Shown piece after piece: positions 1 through 8,955 of a stretch of DNA of 42,816 nucleotides. Under the pieces are notes generated by a model that was not told where the DNA came from, searched no databases, and was given only the letters and a program-made list of their open reading frames with translations. The stretch is from Eubacteriaceae bacterium CHKCI004 (GTDB taxonomy: Bacteria; Bacillota; Clostridia; Lachnospirales; Lachnospiraceae): assembly GCA_900016875.1 (NCBI GenBank), contig FCNR01000007.1:1-42816 (forward strand). Direction: 5' to 3'. A program made the translations under genes and the position numbers. Within the stretch, counting starts at the first letter, position 1. Each line of letters starts with the position of its first letter.

Positions 1-2071
1 GTGTCCCTAAGTCAACGGTCACATTGTTTCTGGACACCACGATTTCAAACGGCGGGATAAGCTCAAAGCCTTTGTTGCCCTCACAGCGTAATTCCTCAAT
101 GATATAGGTATCGTAAATCAAAGCACCCTTGCTGTCGTCTGGCTCGCTTGTCCCAAACCAGATACCGTCCTCGCTGGTCTTTCCTGCATTGGTGTTGTTC
201 TTATGGGAAGCCCAGTCAGAAGAAGTGGAGAACTGCCCGTTATCATCTGTCACGATAATGTGGCTCTCACCTGTGGTCTTGCTTGTGATCCTAAACGGAA
301 CTCCCGCAAGACGCTGGTGTGTGCCAGCCCCAATCTTGACACCCTCTAGGTCGCCACGCTTTACTTGATTGTAAATGGAAGTGTCCGTACCTGTAAGGTC
401 AACGATTTTTCCGTCCTCTGTGATTTCAAATTCAATCGGTTCTGCACCGTCCGTCAGATAGCCCTCTGGTGCTTTGCTTTCCTCGATACGGTATTTTCCA
501 TAAGGTAAGAGGTCAGCGGAAGTAGAAGCCACGCCCTCAATGTCGGTAAGGATTGTCTTTACCACTTCATTCTTGCTGTAAAGTTTTCCCTCGACAAGTA
601 CGGCATTGTCATTTAAGGAAATGATTTCAAATTCAGCGTCTTTCAAGGTCGCACTTCCTTGACCTTTGGTATCGCTGGTTTCCAAATCTCGTTTCTGGAT
701 TTTCACACCGCCACGGATAACCTTGTCTGATACATGGTACTGATTGCTTCCAGACAGTACGGCAATATCGCCATCCTCGGTAATCTGTGTAAGGTACATT
801 CCCTTAATCTGTTCCTCGCTACCGTTTGCCTGCATATACGCACCGTCAAAAAGATAGCCATTAGGAGCTTTCGTTTCCTCAACGGTCAGCGTTCCTAAAG
901 GAAGCACGTTCTTTCCGTCCTGTGTATAGAAGCTGTCCCCAGATACCTTGTATTCATCAGAAAGGCGGGAAACGTAATGGATAGTGCCGTCGCTGTCCTT
1001 TTCAGCGATTGTCTTTGTCACCCATGTTTTGGTAGGCTCGCTGGGGAGATTGTCAGCGGTATAGTGTCCCGCATAGAATTTCCATGTGAACTCCGCACCC
1101 TCTAGGGAAGCGTCGCCCTGTGGAGCGTCTTTCTGTGTTTCCATGTCAATCTTGAAAAGCTCGATAAGGGTATCTGTGACCTTTGGCGTATCGGATACGT
1201 TCAAGGTTGCTGTCTTGCCAGCTTCAACATTTAAGGAATACACTGTATTGTCCACCTTGTAGCCAGCAGGAGCGGAAAGCTCTTTGATGTAGACTGTGCC
1301 AGCCTTTACTTCCACGGTATCAGTGTTCCCGCTGTTATCAGTCGTAAGTATGGCAAGCTGTTTTGTGCAGTCCTTATCAGAATAGACACCATAAGTCGCA
1401 CCAGCGATAGAGTAAAGCCCGTTCCCGTCGGTAATGCTGGCATTACTGGAACTCTTTTTAAGGGTGGCATTTCCTACGGCAAGTTTCGCCCAAAACTGTC
1501 CAATGTCCTGTCCCTCGCCAGAGTAGATATAACCGCCACATTCATAGCGTCCCTTGTTCTCGCTGGCAAAGGCTTTCGCCCCAGCGTACACCTCGTCCTG
1601 TATCGCTTTTGGGATTTCATCATAGGAAGCTCTGACGTTATCGCATTGCCAGCCCAGATGAACACTCAATCTCTGCCATACGACGCACTGTTTCAAAAGG
1701 TAAATATGCTGACTGCTCAATCCGCTGTGGCTCTGCACATACTGATTGACATACTCGATTGAGAGGGCAACATCTGAAATCTGGTCGTAGCTCATGCGTG
1801 TGCTTGCGTCGGCTCTGGTCTTGTAGCCGTTGCGGAAGTTAGTGTTAATATCCACGCAGAAAGCGTCCTCGCCCTCAACGGTCATGTGTCCCTCGTTGAA
1901 TGTCGAACCGATAGAACCGTCATTCATCACTTTTTCAACGATACCGACACGCTCGGCACTTTCTGTCCAGTATTGCTTCTCGGAAGCGTGGACTGCCGTT
2001 GTCGGCAAAGCGGTAACGATAGTCGCAAAGGCAAGGAAGCCCGTGGCTAATCGCTTCAATATCTTTTTCAT
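1..2071 (-). CDS. Thioester/SpaA-repeat surface protein (VaFE-like), partial
   Basis: The reading frame runs from ATG at 2071 off the left edge, giving about 690 codons; the C-terminus and any sortase signal lie outside the window. Residues 1-35 form a signal peptide (MKKILKR, then a hydrophobic stretch ending near AVHA). The next ~170 residues look like a thioester domain, with a Cys in AFCVDI and a Gln in KQCVVWQRL as the likely Cys-Gln pair. Several SpaA/Cna_B-type beta-sandwich repeats follow, marked by KELSAPAGY, EETKAPNGY and EESKAPEGY (the E-x-x-x-P-x-GY pattern of isopeptide-forming domains). The RBS is AAAGGAGAA. Such proteins are cell-wall-anchored adhesins often carried by Firmicutes ICEs. 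The family call is secure. The link to mating-pair contact or host adhesion is inference. Confidence 0.85.
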   Translation of the reverse strand, partial: MKKILKRLATGFLAFATIVTALPTTAVHASEKQYWTESAERVGIVEKVMNDGSIGSTFNEGHMTVEGEDAFCVDINTNFRNGYKTRADASTRMSYDQISDVALSIEYVNQYVQSHSGLSSQHIYLLKQCVVWQRLSVHLGWQCDNVRASYDEIPKAIQDEVYAGAKAFASENKGRYECGGYIYSGEGQDIGQFWAKLAVGNATLKKSSSNASITDGNGLYSIAGATYGVYSDKDCTKQLAILTTDNSGNTDTVEVKAGTVYIKELSAPAGYKVDNTVYSLNVEAGKTATLNVSDTPKVTDTLIELFKIDMETQKDAPQGDASLEGAEFTWKFYAGHYTADNLPSEPTKTWVTKTIAEKDSDGTIHYVSRLSDEYKVSGDSFYTQDGKNVLPLGTLTVEETKAPNGYLFDGAYMQANGSEEQIKGMYLTQITEDGDIAVLSGSNQYHVSDKVIRGGVKIQKRDLETSDTKGQGSATLKDAEFEIISLNDNAVLVEGKLYSKNEVVKTILTDIEGVASTSADLLPYGKYRIEESKAPEGYLTDGAEPIEFEITEDGKIVDLTGTDTSIYNQVKRGDLEGVKIGAGTHQRLAGVPFRITSKTTGESHIIVTDDNGQFSTSSDWASHKNNTNAGKTSEDGIWFGTSEPDDSKGALIYDTYIIEELRCEGNKGFELIPPFEIVVSRNNVTVDLGT

Positions 2072-2104
2072 AGCTTTTAAAATTCTCCTTTCGTTTGGAT
2101 ATAG

Positions 2105-2130
2105 AAAAAGCCGTCCATTTCTGAACGGCT
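2105..2130 (-). terminator. Terminator-like hairpin in the surface-protein leader, proximal
   Basis: On the minus strand AGCCGT (2125-2130) pairs with ACGGCT (2109-2114) and is followed by TTTTT. It lies ~35 bases upstream of the surface-protein start and downstream of no visible gene, so it is more likely an attenuator in the leader than the end of another transcript. Confidence 0.55.
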
Positions 2131-2138
2131 GGAAATAG

Positions 2139-2164
2139 AAAAGGAACGTCAATATCGGCGTTCC
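2139..2164 (-). terminator. Terminator-like hairpin in the surface-protein leader, distal
   Basis: GGAACG and CGTTCC form a 6-bp stem around a 10-base loop, followed on the minus strand by TTTTC. The base run after this hairpin (TTTTCTATTTCC) resembles that after the next one (TTTTTCTATATCC). The two hairpins therefore look like a duplicated attenuator-like unit ahead of the surface-protein gene. Confidence 0.5.
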
Positions 2165-2241
2165 ATAATCTACTTGCGATATTCAATTTTTCAATTTGTG
2201 ATACTGATATACTGTGGCAAGAAAAGGTATCTCTCTGCTGA

Positions 2242-2265
2242 TTGACACCAATTTTGACACCAATT
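2242..2265. repeat. Perfect tandem 12-mer near a mobile element end
   Basis: The 12-mer TTGACACCAATT occurs twice back to back and is followed by a T/A-rich run. A second short direct repeat, ATTTTGTGAA, lies at 2400-2409 and 2411-2420. The stretch 2165-2455 holds no gene. It separates the element-encoded surface protein from chromosomal genes, so these repeats may be recombinase arm-binding sites at the element terminus. The exact boundary cannot be set without an empty-site comparison. Confidence 0.4.
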
Positions 2266-2455
2266 TTTTATAAAATGACGATTTCTGACGAGTTAAGATA
2301 AAATCATAAAATCCGAGAAACGCCCATAAATAGGCACTTACGGCACTCTATGAAGTTAGACAAAAGCCACACTGCGATAACAGAAGCCGAGTGCTAATTA
2401 TTTTGTGAAGATTTTGTGAACAAAAAAACAGTCCCTATTCGGATAAAACAAATAA

Positions 2456-2486
2456 AGAGACCACAGTCATACTCTCTGTGATCTCT
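2456..2486 (-). terminator. Terminator downstream of the fructosamine kinase
   Basis: On the minus strand AGAGATCACAG pairs with CTGTGGTCTCT (one G-T wobble or mismatch), followed by TTTATTTGTTTT. It lies ~110 bases past the stop of the fructosamine kinase gene in the same direction, which fits a rho-independent terminator. Confidence 0.75.
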
Positions 2487-2593
2487 TCTATAGTTATCTT
2501 TTCATTTAATTCAGTTTTCAAAATCAGCAGTGCCACATACCGGCTTAGAAACTAAACTTTTCTCCGAGGAAATGAGGAAATATACACTCCCAC

Positions 2594-3547
2594 TCACAGC
2601 TCCTCCAGAACCGCCGCCACGCTTCCCAGATACGAGCGCCCGAACAGATTCAGGTGATTCAGCAAATGATACAGCTGGTATATCTTTTTCCTCTGCCGAT
2701 ATCCGCTTTCCACGGGATTCACCTCGTGATAAGCCTCATAAAATGTCTGAGGAAATCTTCCGAACAGCTCCGTCATGGCCAGATCCGTCTCGAAGTCTCC
2801 CACATAGGCCGCCGGATCAATGAGCCATGCCCGGCCGTCATTGCCGCACAGCACATTGCCGCCCCACAAGTCTCCGTGAACCAGAGAAGGAAATTCCGGT
2901 TCCCGGATGTAGCTGTCCATATGGCTGAGCAGCCTGTCCAGCTTCTTCCGAAGGCCTGAATCAAAATACCTGTCCGCCATTTTTATCTGCGGCAGCAGAC
3001 GGCAGTCCCTGTAAAACTCAATCCAGCTGCCTTTCGGCGTATTCTTCTGCACCGTGGCGCCGATATAATTATCTTCCACAAAACCGTATCTGGCTTCTCC
3101 TCCGGCAGACGCCTTCCCTTCCGGCAGATGCGTCTGCACAAAGTCCATGCAGTCCGCCCGGTGCATCTGTGCCAGCTGCTGCCCGAACACTTCCCAGTAA
3201 TCCTTTATCGGAGACGCGCTCTCCATATATTCCAGCAGCAAAAATGAGAATCCCCGCTGCCGGTCCGTACCGATGCCCAGCAGCTGCGGCACACCGATGG
3301 CGCAGGCAGAACGCAGGGTTTCCAGTCCCCGCGCTTCTGTCTCGAAAAACCGATAATTATTTATCTGATTGGTCTTCATAAAAATCCGTTGGCCGCCGGA
3401 CAAATGCAGTTCATAGGCGTCGTTAATATCCCCGCCGTATACCCGCTTTTGTTCCGTGACTTCCGTCTCTCCACCGAATACTGCCCGCAGGGCGTCCACA
3501 AGAGAAGAGTACGCTGCGACCGCTGCCAGATCATTTATCTCTGCCAT
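2594..3547 (-). CDS. Fructosamine kinase family protein
   Basis: This 317-aa protein belongs to the fructosamine-3-kinase/ketosamine-3-kinase family, an aminoglycoside-phosphotransferase-like fold that phosphorylates glycated (Amadori) amines so that they break down. The family signatures are visible: HGDLWGGNVL near residue 224 (catalytic loop with the Asp), IDPAAYVGDFETDLAMTELF from ~243 (metal-binding DPA and the family-specific DLAMTELF), and a glycine-rich N-terminal lobe. The length matches bacterial homologues (~290-320 aa). It reads in the same direction as glmS, whose stop lies downstream-to-upstream only 22 bases away, so the two may be cotranscribed. A role in repairing glycated protein or using Amadori compounds is known for the family; the exact substrate here is unknown. 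Confidence 0.9.
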   Translation of the reverse strand: MAEINDLAAVAAYSSLVDALRAVFGGETEVTEQKRVYGGDINDAYELHLSGGQRIFMKTNQINNYRFFETEARGLETLRSACAIGVPQLLGIGTDRQRGFSFLLLEYMESASPIKDYWEVFGQQLAQMHRADCMDFVQTHLPEGKASAGGEARYGFVEDNYIGATVQKNTPKGSWIEFYRDCRLLPQIKMADRYFDSGLRKKLDRLLSHMDSYIREPEFPSLVHGDLWGGNVLCGNDGRAWLIDPAAYVGDFETDLAMTELFGRFPQTFYEAYHEVNPVESGYRQRKKIYQLYHLLNHLNLFGRSYLGSVAAVLEEL

Positions 3548-3568
3548 CTCTTCCTCACTTACTGTTCT

Positions 3569-5407
3569 TTATTCCACCGTCACAGACTTCGCCAGGTTCC
3601 GCGGCTTATCCACGTCCAGACCACGGGCCACACTCACATAGTACCCCATCAGCTGCAGAGGGATGATCGCCAGAGTCGTAGCAAAACACTCGTCTGTCTT
3701 CGGCACATAAACTGTAAAGTCTGCTGTATCTTCAATGCTGTAGTTGCCATAAGTGGTCACTGCCATCAGATACGCGCCACGGCTGCCCACTTCCACCAGG
3801 TTGCTGATGGTCTTCTCGTACAGGTCGCTCTGGGTCAGCACGCCAACCACCAGGGTACCGTCCTCGATCAGACTGATCGTGCCATGCTTCAGCTCGCCGG
3901 CCGCATACGCCTCGGAATGTACATAGCTGACCTCCTTCATCTTCAGGCTGCCCTCCTGGCAAATGGCATAATCCAAACCACGGCCGATGAAGAAAACGTC
4001 CTTTGCATTGGAGTATTTGCTGGCAAACCACTGGATCCGCTCTTTGTCATCCAGCACCTTCTGGATCTTATCCGGCAGGGTCGCCAGTTCCTTCAGGTAA
4101 GCCGCATACTGCTCATCTGTGAGAACGCCCTGTACATGACCGGCCTGCACTGCCAGCAGATACACCGCGATCAGCTGCGTGCTGTACGCCTTGGTCGTTG
4201 CCACGGCGATCTCCGGTCCGGCATACGTATAGAGCACATAATCACTCTCCCGGGCAATGCTGGAACCCACCACATTGACAATGCCCAGAACCGGCACTCC
4301 CTTTTCCTTGGACAGGCGCAGGGCCGCGATGCTGTCCGCGGTCTCTCCGGACTGGGAAATGATGATGACGATGGAATTCTTCGCCAGCTTCGGATCCCGG
4401 TACCGGAACTCAGAACCCAGATCCACCTCCACGGAGATGTCACTCATGGACTCGATGACGTATTTTGCCGCCATACCCACATGATAAGCAGAGCCACAGG
4501 CTACGATGTACACTCTCTCCAGATCCCGGATGATCTCATCGTCCAGGCCCACAGAAGAAAAGTCGATGCGGCCATCCTTGATATAGGCGTTCATGGTATC
4601 ACGGACTGCCTTCGGCTGCTCAAAGATCTCCTTCAGCATGAAATGCTCATAACCGCCTTTTTCTGCGGCTTCCTCGTTCCATTTGATCTCCACCAGCTCT
4701 TTCTCGATCTCATTCCGGTCGATATCGTAGAAATGGACTTCCTCCCGGGACAGCTCCGCGATCTCCAGATTATCGATATAGTAAACGTTCCTCACACTGT
4801 CCAGGATCGCCGGCACATCCGACGCGATGAAATGTCCCGTCTCATTTTTTCCGATGATCAGCGGGCTGTCCTTACGGGCCGCAAAAACTTTGCCCGGATA
4901 ATCCGCGAACAGGATACCAAACGCATAGGAACCCCGGATACGCAGCATGGCACGGCTCAAAGCCTCCAGCGGTGTGCCCGTCTTCTTATAATAATAATCG
5001 ATCAACTTCGTAGCGATCTCCGTATCTGTCTCCGAATAAAATGTATAGCCGGCCTTCAGCAGCTTCTCCCGGATCTCCTGGTAATTCTCAATGATACCGT
5101 TGTGCACCAGCACAATGGACTTATCCTCCGTACAATGCGGATGCGCGTTCACCTCTGACGGCTCCCCATGGGTCGCCCAGCGGGTATGACCGATCCCGCA
5201 GGTGCCAGTCACTGCGTGACCGTCATCGGTCTTCTCCGACAGCGCGTGCAGCCGACCCTTTGCCTTGATAATCTGGATATCTCCGGTACTCTCATTCCGT
5301 ACCGCGATACCGGCCGAATCATATCCCCGGTATTCCAGCTTAGACAATCCATGCAAAAGCAGCGGCGCCGCCTGACTCTCTCCCACGTATCCTACAATTC
5401 CACACAT
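3569..5407 (-). CDS. glmS: Glutamine--fructose-6-phosphate aminotransferase (isomerizing)
   Basis: This 612-aa enzyme makes glucosamine-6-phosphate from fructose-6-phosphate and glutamine, the first step towards UDP-GlcNAc for peptidoglycan. It starts MCGIVGYVG, so Cys becomes residue 1 after Met removal, the nucleophile of the class II glutamine amidotransferase domain (about residues 2-215, with HTRWATHG). Two SIS sugar-isomerase domains follow (SQSGETADS around residue 350 and a second from ~460), and the C-terminus is the conserved DKPRNLAKSVTVE. Length and motifs are full and intact. The 5' gap to the next gene is only 105 bases and shows no glmS ribozyme core, unlike in many Bacilli, so ribozyme control is not supported here. 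Confidence 0.98.
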   Translation of the reverse strand: MCGIVGYVGESQAAPLLLHGLSKLEYRGYDSAGIAVRNESTGDIQIIKAKGRLHALSEKTDDGHAVTGTCGIGHTRWATHGEPSEVNAHPHCTEDKSIVLVHNGIIENYQEIREKLLKAGYTFYSETDTEIATKLIDYYYKKTGTPLEALSRAMLRIRGSYAFGILFADYPGKVFAARKDSPLIIGKNETGHFIASDVPAILDSVRNVYYIDNLEIAELSREEVHFYDIDRNEIEKELVEIKWNEEAAEKGGYEHFMLKEIFEQPKAVRDTMNAYIKDGRIDFSSVGLDDEIIRDLERVYIVACGSAYHVGMAAKYVIESMSDISVEVDLGSEFRYRDPKLAKNSIVIIISQSGETADSIAALRLSKEKGVPVLGIVNVVGSSIARESDYVLYTYAGPEIAVATTKAYSTQLIAVYLLAVQAGHVQGVLTDEQYAAYLKELATLPDKIQKVLDDKERIQWFASKYSNAKDVFFIGRGLDYAICQEGSLKMKEVSYVHSEAYAAGELKHGTISLIEDGTLVVGVLTQSDLYEKTISNLVEVGSRGAYLMAVTTYGNYSIEDTADFTVYVPKTDECFATTLAIIPLQLMGYYVSVARGLDVDKPRNLAKSVTVE

Positions 5408-5512
5408 AATATTTTCTCCTTTACAAAATAAGCATTTCTCTAATATTACAAAGCCCTGTATCTTATGCCATGCATCACTGCATAATAACTAAAAACTGCT
5501 CCACGCCAGAGT

Positions 5513-6058
5513 TCAGGGCTTAAAACCATAGTATCGCAATATTTTACCACAAAACAGCCAAAAAATATACCCCAACATCATTCCAATGGTATTATTAAAC
5601 ACATCATCCGTCTCACAAAGACCTGCCTTTAACACAAACTGCATACCTTCAATAAACGCCGACGTCCCTGCTCCCAGCAGCAACGCTCTCCACCAGGTCT
5701 TCTTTCTGCTGAGTTCCCCATACAGAACACCCATGGGCACAAAAAGAATAATATTATTGAGAATCTGCAGCACCCAGGACATACTTCCTGCCAGCGCCAG
5801 CCGATACTCCCAAAGAAAACTCAGCATTATATGCCTCTCCGCAAACGGCTCCCGGCTGAATATCGTCACATACAGTAAAATCAACACATAAATAACAAAA
5901 GAGAATCCTATAAAACATCGGTACATTTGCCGTGACATCCGAAAGCCTTCGCCCTTCCCTGCCGCTGCCCGCTTGCAAAAGACAAACAAAAGCAGCCACA
6001 CCAACAGCATACTATAACAATTATCTCTTATGAACTCCCACAAAAATTGAAATCTCAA
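5513..6058 (-). CDS. VanZ family membrane protein
   Basis: This 181-aa protein has about five hydrophobic segments, including FVIYVLILLYVTIF and the VanZ-typical block NNIILFVPMGVLYGEL followed by a helix with AFIEGMQFVL and a final NTIGMMLGYIFW. These features match the VanZ-like family of small integral membrane proteins, whose namesake gives low-level teicoplanin resistance but whose general role is unclear. The start is a TTG at 6058, 7 bases after AAAGGA; no better ATG lies nearby. It sits upstream of glmS in the same direction with a 105-base gap, so it may be in the same transcription unit. Nothing suggests that it belongs to a vancomycin cluster. Confidence 0.8.
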   Translation of the reverse strand: MRFQFLWEFIRDNCYSMLLVWLLLFVFCKRAAAGKGEGFRMSRQMYRCFIGFSFVIYVLILLYVTIFSREPFAERHIMLSFLWEYRLALAGSMSWVLQILNNIILFVPMGVLYGELSRKKTWWRALLLGAGTSAFIEGMQFVLKAGLCETDDVFNNTIGMMLGYIFWLFCGKILRYYGFKP

Positions 6059-6279
6059 ACAATAATCCTTTCAGCCTGCCTGTACATTTTCTTCCCATAA
6101 TTTTTTCTCATAAGTCTCTGCCAGTAACCTTTTGGCCCCATTGATTATACCAAACATTACCCCAATGCACAAATGCATTTTATGTAGCAAACCATGTCAC
6201 AATATGAAGTTTTATCATTATATTGAGTTTCTGTTGCTTATTTTGTTAAAAAGCAATCTTCCAAACCGAACGATAGCAA

Positions 6280-7179
6280 TTATTCCGCTGCTGTCATCCC
6301 TTCTGCAATCCACGCCTGCACAATACTCACGCTTTCTTTCACTCCCCGGGCTATCTGCTCCACGGGCAGTCCCATCTCTGCCAGAGATATCGCCGTTGCC
6401 TTTTTAGTTTTTTTCTCTCCGCGCTCTTCGCCGATTGTAATTCCACGTTTTTCTCCACGCTTTTCTCCAATCAGCATTCCTTCGTTATAAATCTCATCCA
6501 TCTCCTGACACATACTATACACTCCTTCCTCTGTCTCCTTTAATTCCCGTACCCGTCTCGCCAGCACTTCGCTGTGCATCTCATCGGCATCTTTACAATG
6601 GAAATCATGCATCAGACGCCCCAATTCCGTTTCTTCATCCTGCATCGCTGCATTCACATATATGATATGAGAGCCGTCTCCGAAATCTTGATCGACTTCC
6701 TCTATCCTTCTGCCAATATGACCAACCGGAAGTCCAAGTCCCAAAACATCTCCCCGGGTAATAAATATCACGTAACTGTCCGGCAGTTCTTCAAATTCAT
6801 GTCCTGCTTCCAGTGTGTTCATATCAACAAGACCACTGTGATACCGCGACCGCTTCGGCGATGCCCCTTCGTTCTTCTGCTGAACCTCAACATCATACCT
6901 TTTGTCCTCGACATCCTGGGCTACACAGTCCAGTATGGCCGACCGGCCCTGCAGGTTCTTATAATCCTTCTGTACAACGCTGTCCACCACACGCAGGTCT
7001 TTTCTGCCCATGATAACCTGTAGAACATACTCCACACATTCTATGTGCTTGAATACATTTCTCATAAAGGTATCGGACATTAAGGTAAAATTCTTAATTA
7101 TCTCCCTGTATCGCTGATAACGATTTTCCAGTTCTTCATCAGGAAATGTCTCCCCAGCGTATTGGTCAATTCCTTTCAT
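6280..7179 (-). CDS. Rpn family PD-(D/E)XK nuclease/putative transposase, copy 1
   Basis: This 299-aa protein is of the Rpn (recombination-promoting nuclease; PDDEXK-family transposase) type. The nuclease core lies between about residues 50 and 130, with ILDCVAQD supplying the Asp and YDVEVQQ supplying the E-x-Q catalytic pair of this family. The C-terminus has a charged repeat of GEKRG/GEERG units, then LAEMGLPVEQIARGVKESVSIVQAW, a helix-turn-helix-like tail typical of these proteins. The RBS AAGGAGG lies 8 bases before ATG. It is the downstream member of a three-copy tandem array. Its middle (around residues 150-165, LGLPVGHIGRRIEEVDQDF) differs sharply from copy 2 while the flanks are nearly identical, a sign of mosaic exchange. 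Confidence 0.85.
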   Translation of the reverse strand: MKGIDQYAGETFPDEELENRYQRYREIIKNFTLMSDTFMRNVFKHIECVEYVLQVIMGRKDLRVVDSVVQKDYKNLQGRSAILDCVAQDVEDKRYDVEVQQKNEGASPKRSRYHSGLVDMNTLEAGHEFEELPDSYVIFITRGDVLGLGLPVGHIGRRIEEVDQDFGDGSHIIYVNAAMQDEETELGRLMHDFHCKDADEMHSEVLARRVRELKETEEGVYSMCQEMDEIYNEGMLIGEKRGEKRGITIGEERGEKKTKKATAISLAEMGLPVEQIARGVKESVSIVQAWIAEGMTAAE

Positions 7180-7368
7180 CCCGACAGCCTCCTTCCTTGT
7201 CCTCTCTTCTGCCTGCTCCTGCTGTCTGTGGAAGGATACTGCCCAAACCCTAGTACTGTCCTTTCCTGACTTTCTCTATCTTAATGTATCACTTTTATAA
7301 CAATAATAATTTTCAACAAAACATGATATAAGTTTACTGTTTTCCCATACTATCTTATCACCAGAAGA

Positions 7369-8256
7369 TTATTTCACCACCGTCATCGCCTCTGTAATCC
7401 ACGCCTGCACAATGCTCACACTTTCTTTCACTCCCCGGGCTATCTGCTCCACCGGCAGCCCCATCTCTGCCAGAGATAGCGCCGTTTCCTTCTTGGCCTT
7501 TTTCTCTCCGCGTTCTTCGCCGATTGTAATCCCGCGTTTTTCGCCACGCATCATTCCTTCGTTATATATCTCATCCATCTCCTGACACATACTACGCACT
7601 CCTTCCTCTGTCTCCTTTAATTCCCGTACTCTCCTCGCCAACACTTCACTGTACATCTCGTCAGCATCTTTGCAATGAAAATCATGCATCAGACGTCCCA
7701 ATTCCGTTTTCTCGTCCTTCATTGCCGCATTCACATATATGATATAAGAACCGTCTCCGAAATCTGCTCCTATCTCACCAATCGTCCGTTCAATTTTACT
7801 AATAGGAAGTCCATATCCTAAAACATCTCCCCGGGTAATAAATATCACGTAACTATCCGGCAGTTCTTCAAATTCATGTCCTGCTTCCAGTGTATTCATA
7901 TCAACAAGACCGCTGTGATACCGTGACCTCTTCGGTGATGCCCCTTCATTCTTCTGCTGAACCTCAACATCATATCTTTTATTCTCAACATCCCGGGCTA
8001 CGCAATCCAGTATAGCCGACCGACCCTGCAGGTTCTTATAATCCTTCTGTACAACGCTGTCCACCACACACAAATCTTTCCTGCCCATGATAACCTGAAG
8101 AACATACTCCACACACTCTATGTGCTTGAATACATTTCTCATAAAAGTATCAGACAATAGTGTAAAATTCTTAATTATCTCCCTGTATCGTTGATAACGA
8201 TTTTCCAGTTCTTCATCAGGAAATGTCTCTCTATCACATTGGTCAATTCCTTTCAT
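7369..8256 (-). CDS. Rpn family PD-(D/E)XK nuclease/putative transposase, copy 2
   Basis: At 295 aa this copy is nearly identical to copy 1 at both ends, with the same ILDCVARD and YDVEVQQ nuclease residues and the same C-terminal tail. The charged repeat before the tail has fewer GEKRG units than in copy 1, which accounts for the length difference. The ~190-base upstream leader, including the RBS AAGGAGG and a CT-rich block, is also duplicated from copy 1. The repeat unit is therefore gene plus leader, about 1.08 kb. Rpn proteins are DNA nucleases that promote RecA-independent recombination in E. coli and have been discussed as phage-defence genes. The role here is unknown. Confidence 0.85.
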   Translation of the reverse strand: MKGIDQCDRETFPDEELENRYQRYREIIKNFTLLSDTFMRNVFKHIECVEYVLQVIMGRKDLCVVDSVVQKDYKNLQGRSAILDCVARDVENKRYDVEVQQKNEGASPKRSRYHSGLVDMNTLEAGHEFEELPDSYVIFITRGDVLGYGLPISKIERTIGEIGADFGDGSYIIYVNAAMKDEKTELGRLMHDFHCKDADEMYSEVLARRVRELKETEEGVRSMCQEMDEIYNEGMMRGEKRGITIGEERGEKKAKKETALSLAEMGLPVEQIARGVKESVSIVQAWITEAMTVVK

Positions 8257-8444
8257 CCCGACAGCCTCCTTCCATATCCTCTCTTCTGCCTGCTCCTGCT
8301 GTCTGTGGAAGGATACTGTCCAAAATTCAGCGTTGTCCTTTCCTGACTTTCTCTATCTTATGTATTACTTTTATAGCAATAATAATCTTCAACAAAACAT
8401 GATATACGTTTACTATTTTCCCATACTATCTTATCACCAAAAGA

Positions 8445-8867
8445 TTATTTCACCACCGTCATCCCCTCTGTAATCCATGCCTGCACAATACTCACGCTTT
8501 CCTTCACTCCCCGGGCTATTTGCTCTACAGGCAGTCCCATCTCTGCCAGAGATATCGCTGTTGCTTTTTTTGCCTTTTTCTCTCCGCGTTCTTCGCCACG
8601 CAACATTCCTTCGTTATAGATTTCATCCATCTCCTGACACATACTATACACCCCTTCCTCTGTCTCCTTTAATTCCCGTACTCTCTTTGCCAGCACTTCA
8701 CTGTACATCTCACCGGCGTCTTTACAATGAAAATCATGCATCAGCCGCCCCAATTCCGTCTCCTCATCCTGCATTGCCGCATTCACATATATGATATAAG
8801 AACCGTCTCCGAAATCTGCTCCTATCTCACCAATCGTCCGTTCAATTTTACTAATAGGAAGTCCATA
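8445..8867 (-). pseudogene. Truncated Rpn family gene, copy 3 (C-terminal half only)
   Basis: This third copy begins abruptly at YGLPISKIERTIGEIG, which corresponds to about residue 155 of copy 2, and runs to the normal C-terminus. The N-terminal half with the Asp and E-x-Q nuclease residues is absent, so it cannot be an active nuclease. The frame stays open upstream only because it is fused to a fragment of an unrelated aminotransferase gene (8868-8955). An ATG at 8951 gives a hybrid 168-codon frame with no good ribosome binding site. It matches copy 2 more closely than copy 1 over the start of the retained part. Confidence 0.8.
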
Positions 8868-8955
8868 CTCCGTATCAATGAATACCGGAACACCGCCTTC
8901 GTAAACCACCGGGTTCACCGTAGCATCGAAGGTCATATCAGAACAGAACACCCCC
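8868..8955 (-). pseudogene. Fragment of DegT/DnrJ/EryC1 aminotransferase
   Basis: About 29 codons read GVFCSDMTFDATVNP then VVYEGGVPVFIDTEY. This is the well-conserved PLP-fold segment of sugar aminotransferases of the DegT/DnrJ/EryC1 family (compare the usual TFxATVNPVxYxGAxPVFxD). At its 3' side the frame passes directly into truncated Rpn copy 3. At its 5' side it stops at a palindrome that probably marks the edge of the large element to the right. Only this scrap remains; the rest of the gene is not in the window. The identification rests on a short but distinctive motif. Confidence 0.65.

Noticed and set aside
3389-5158. Long open frame of 589 codons on the plus strand
   Set aside because: It is the antisense shadow of glmS and the end of the fructosamine kinase; the composition is Leu/His/Arg-rich with no domain or RBS.
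5408-5512. glmS ribozyme in front of glmS
   Set aside because: The gap is only 105 bases and I see none of the conserved ribozyme core; the real ribozyme needs more sequence.
5513-6058. Glycopeptide resistance gene vanZ
   Set aside because: It is only a VanZ-family protein without any other van genes; a resistance role is not supported.
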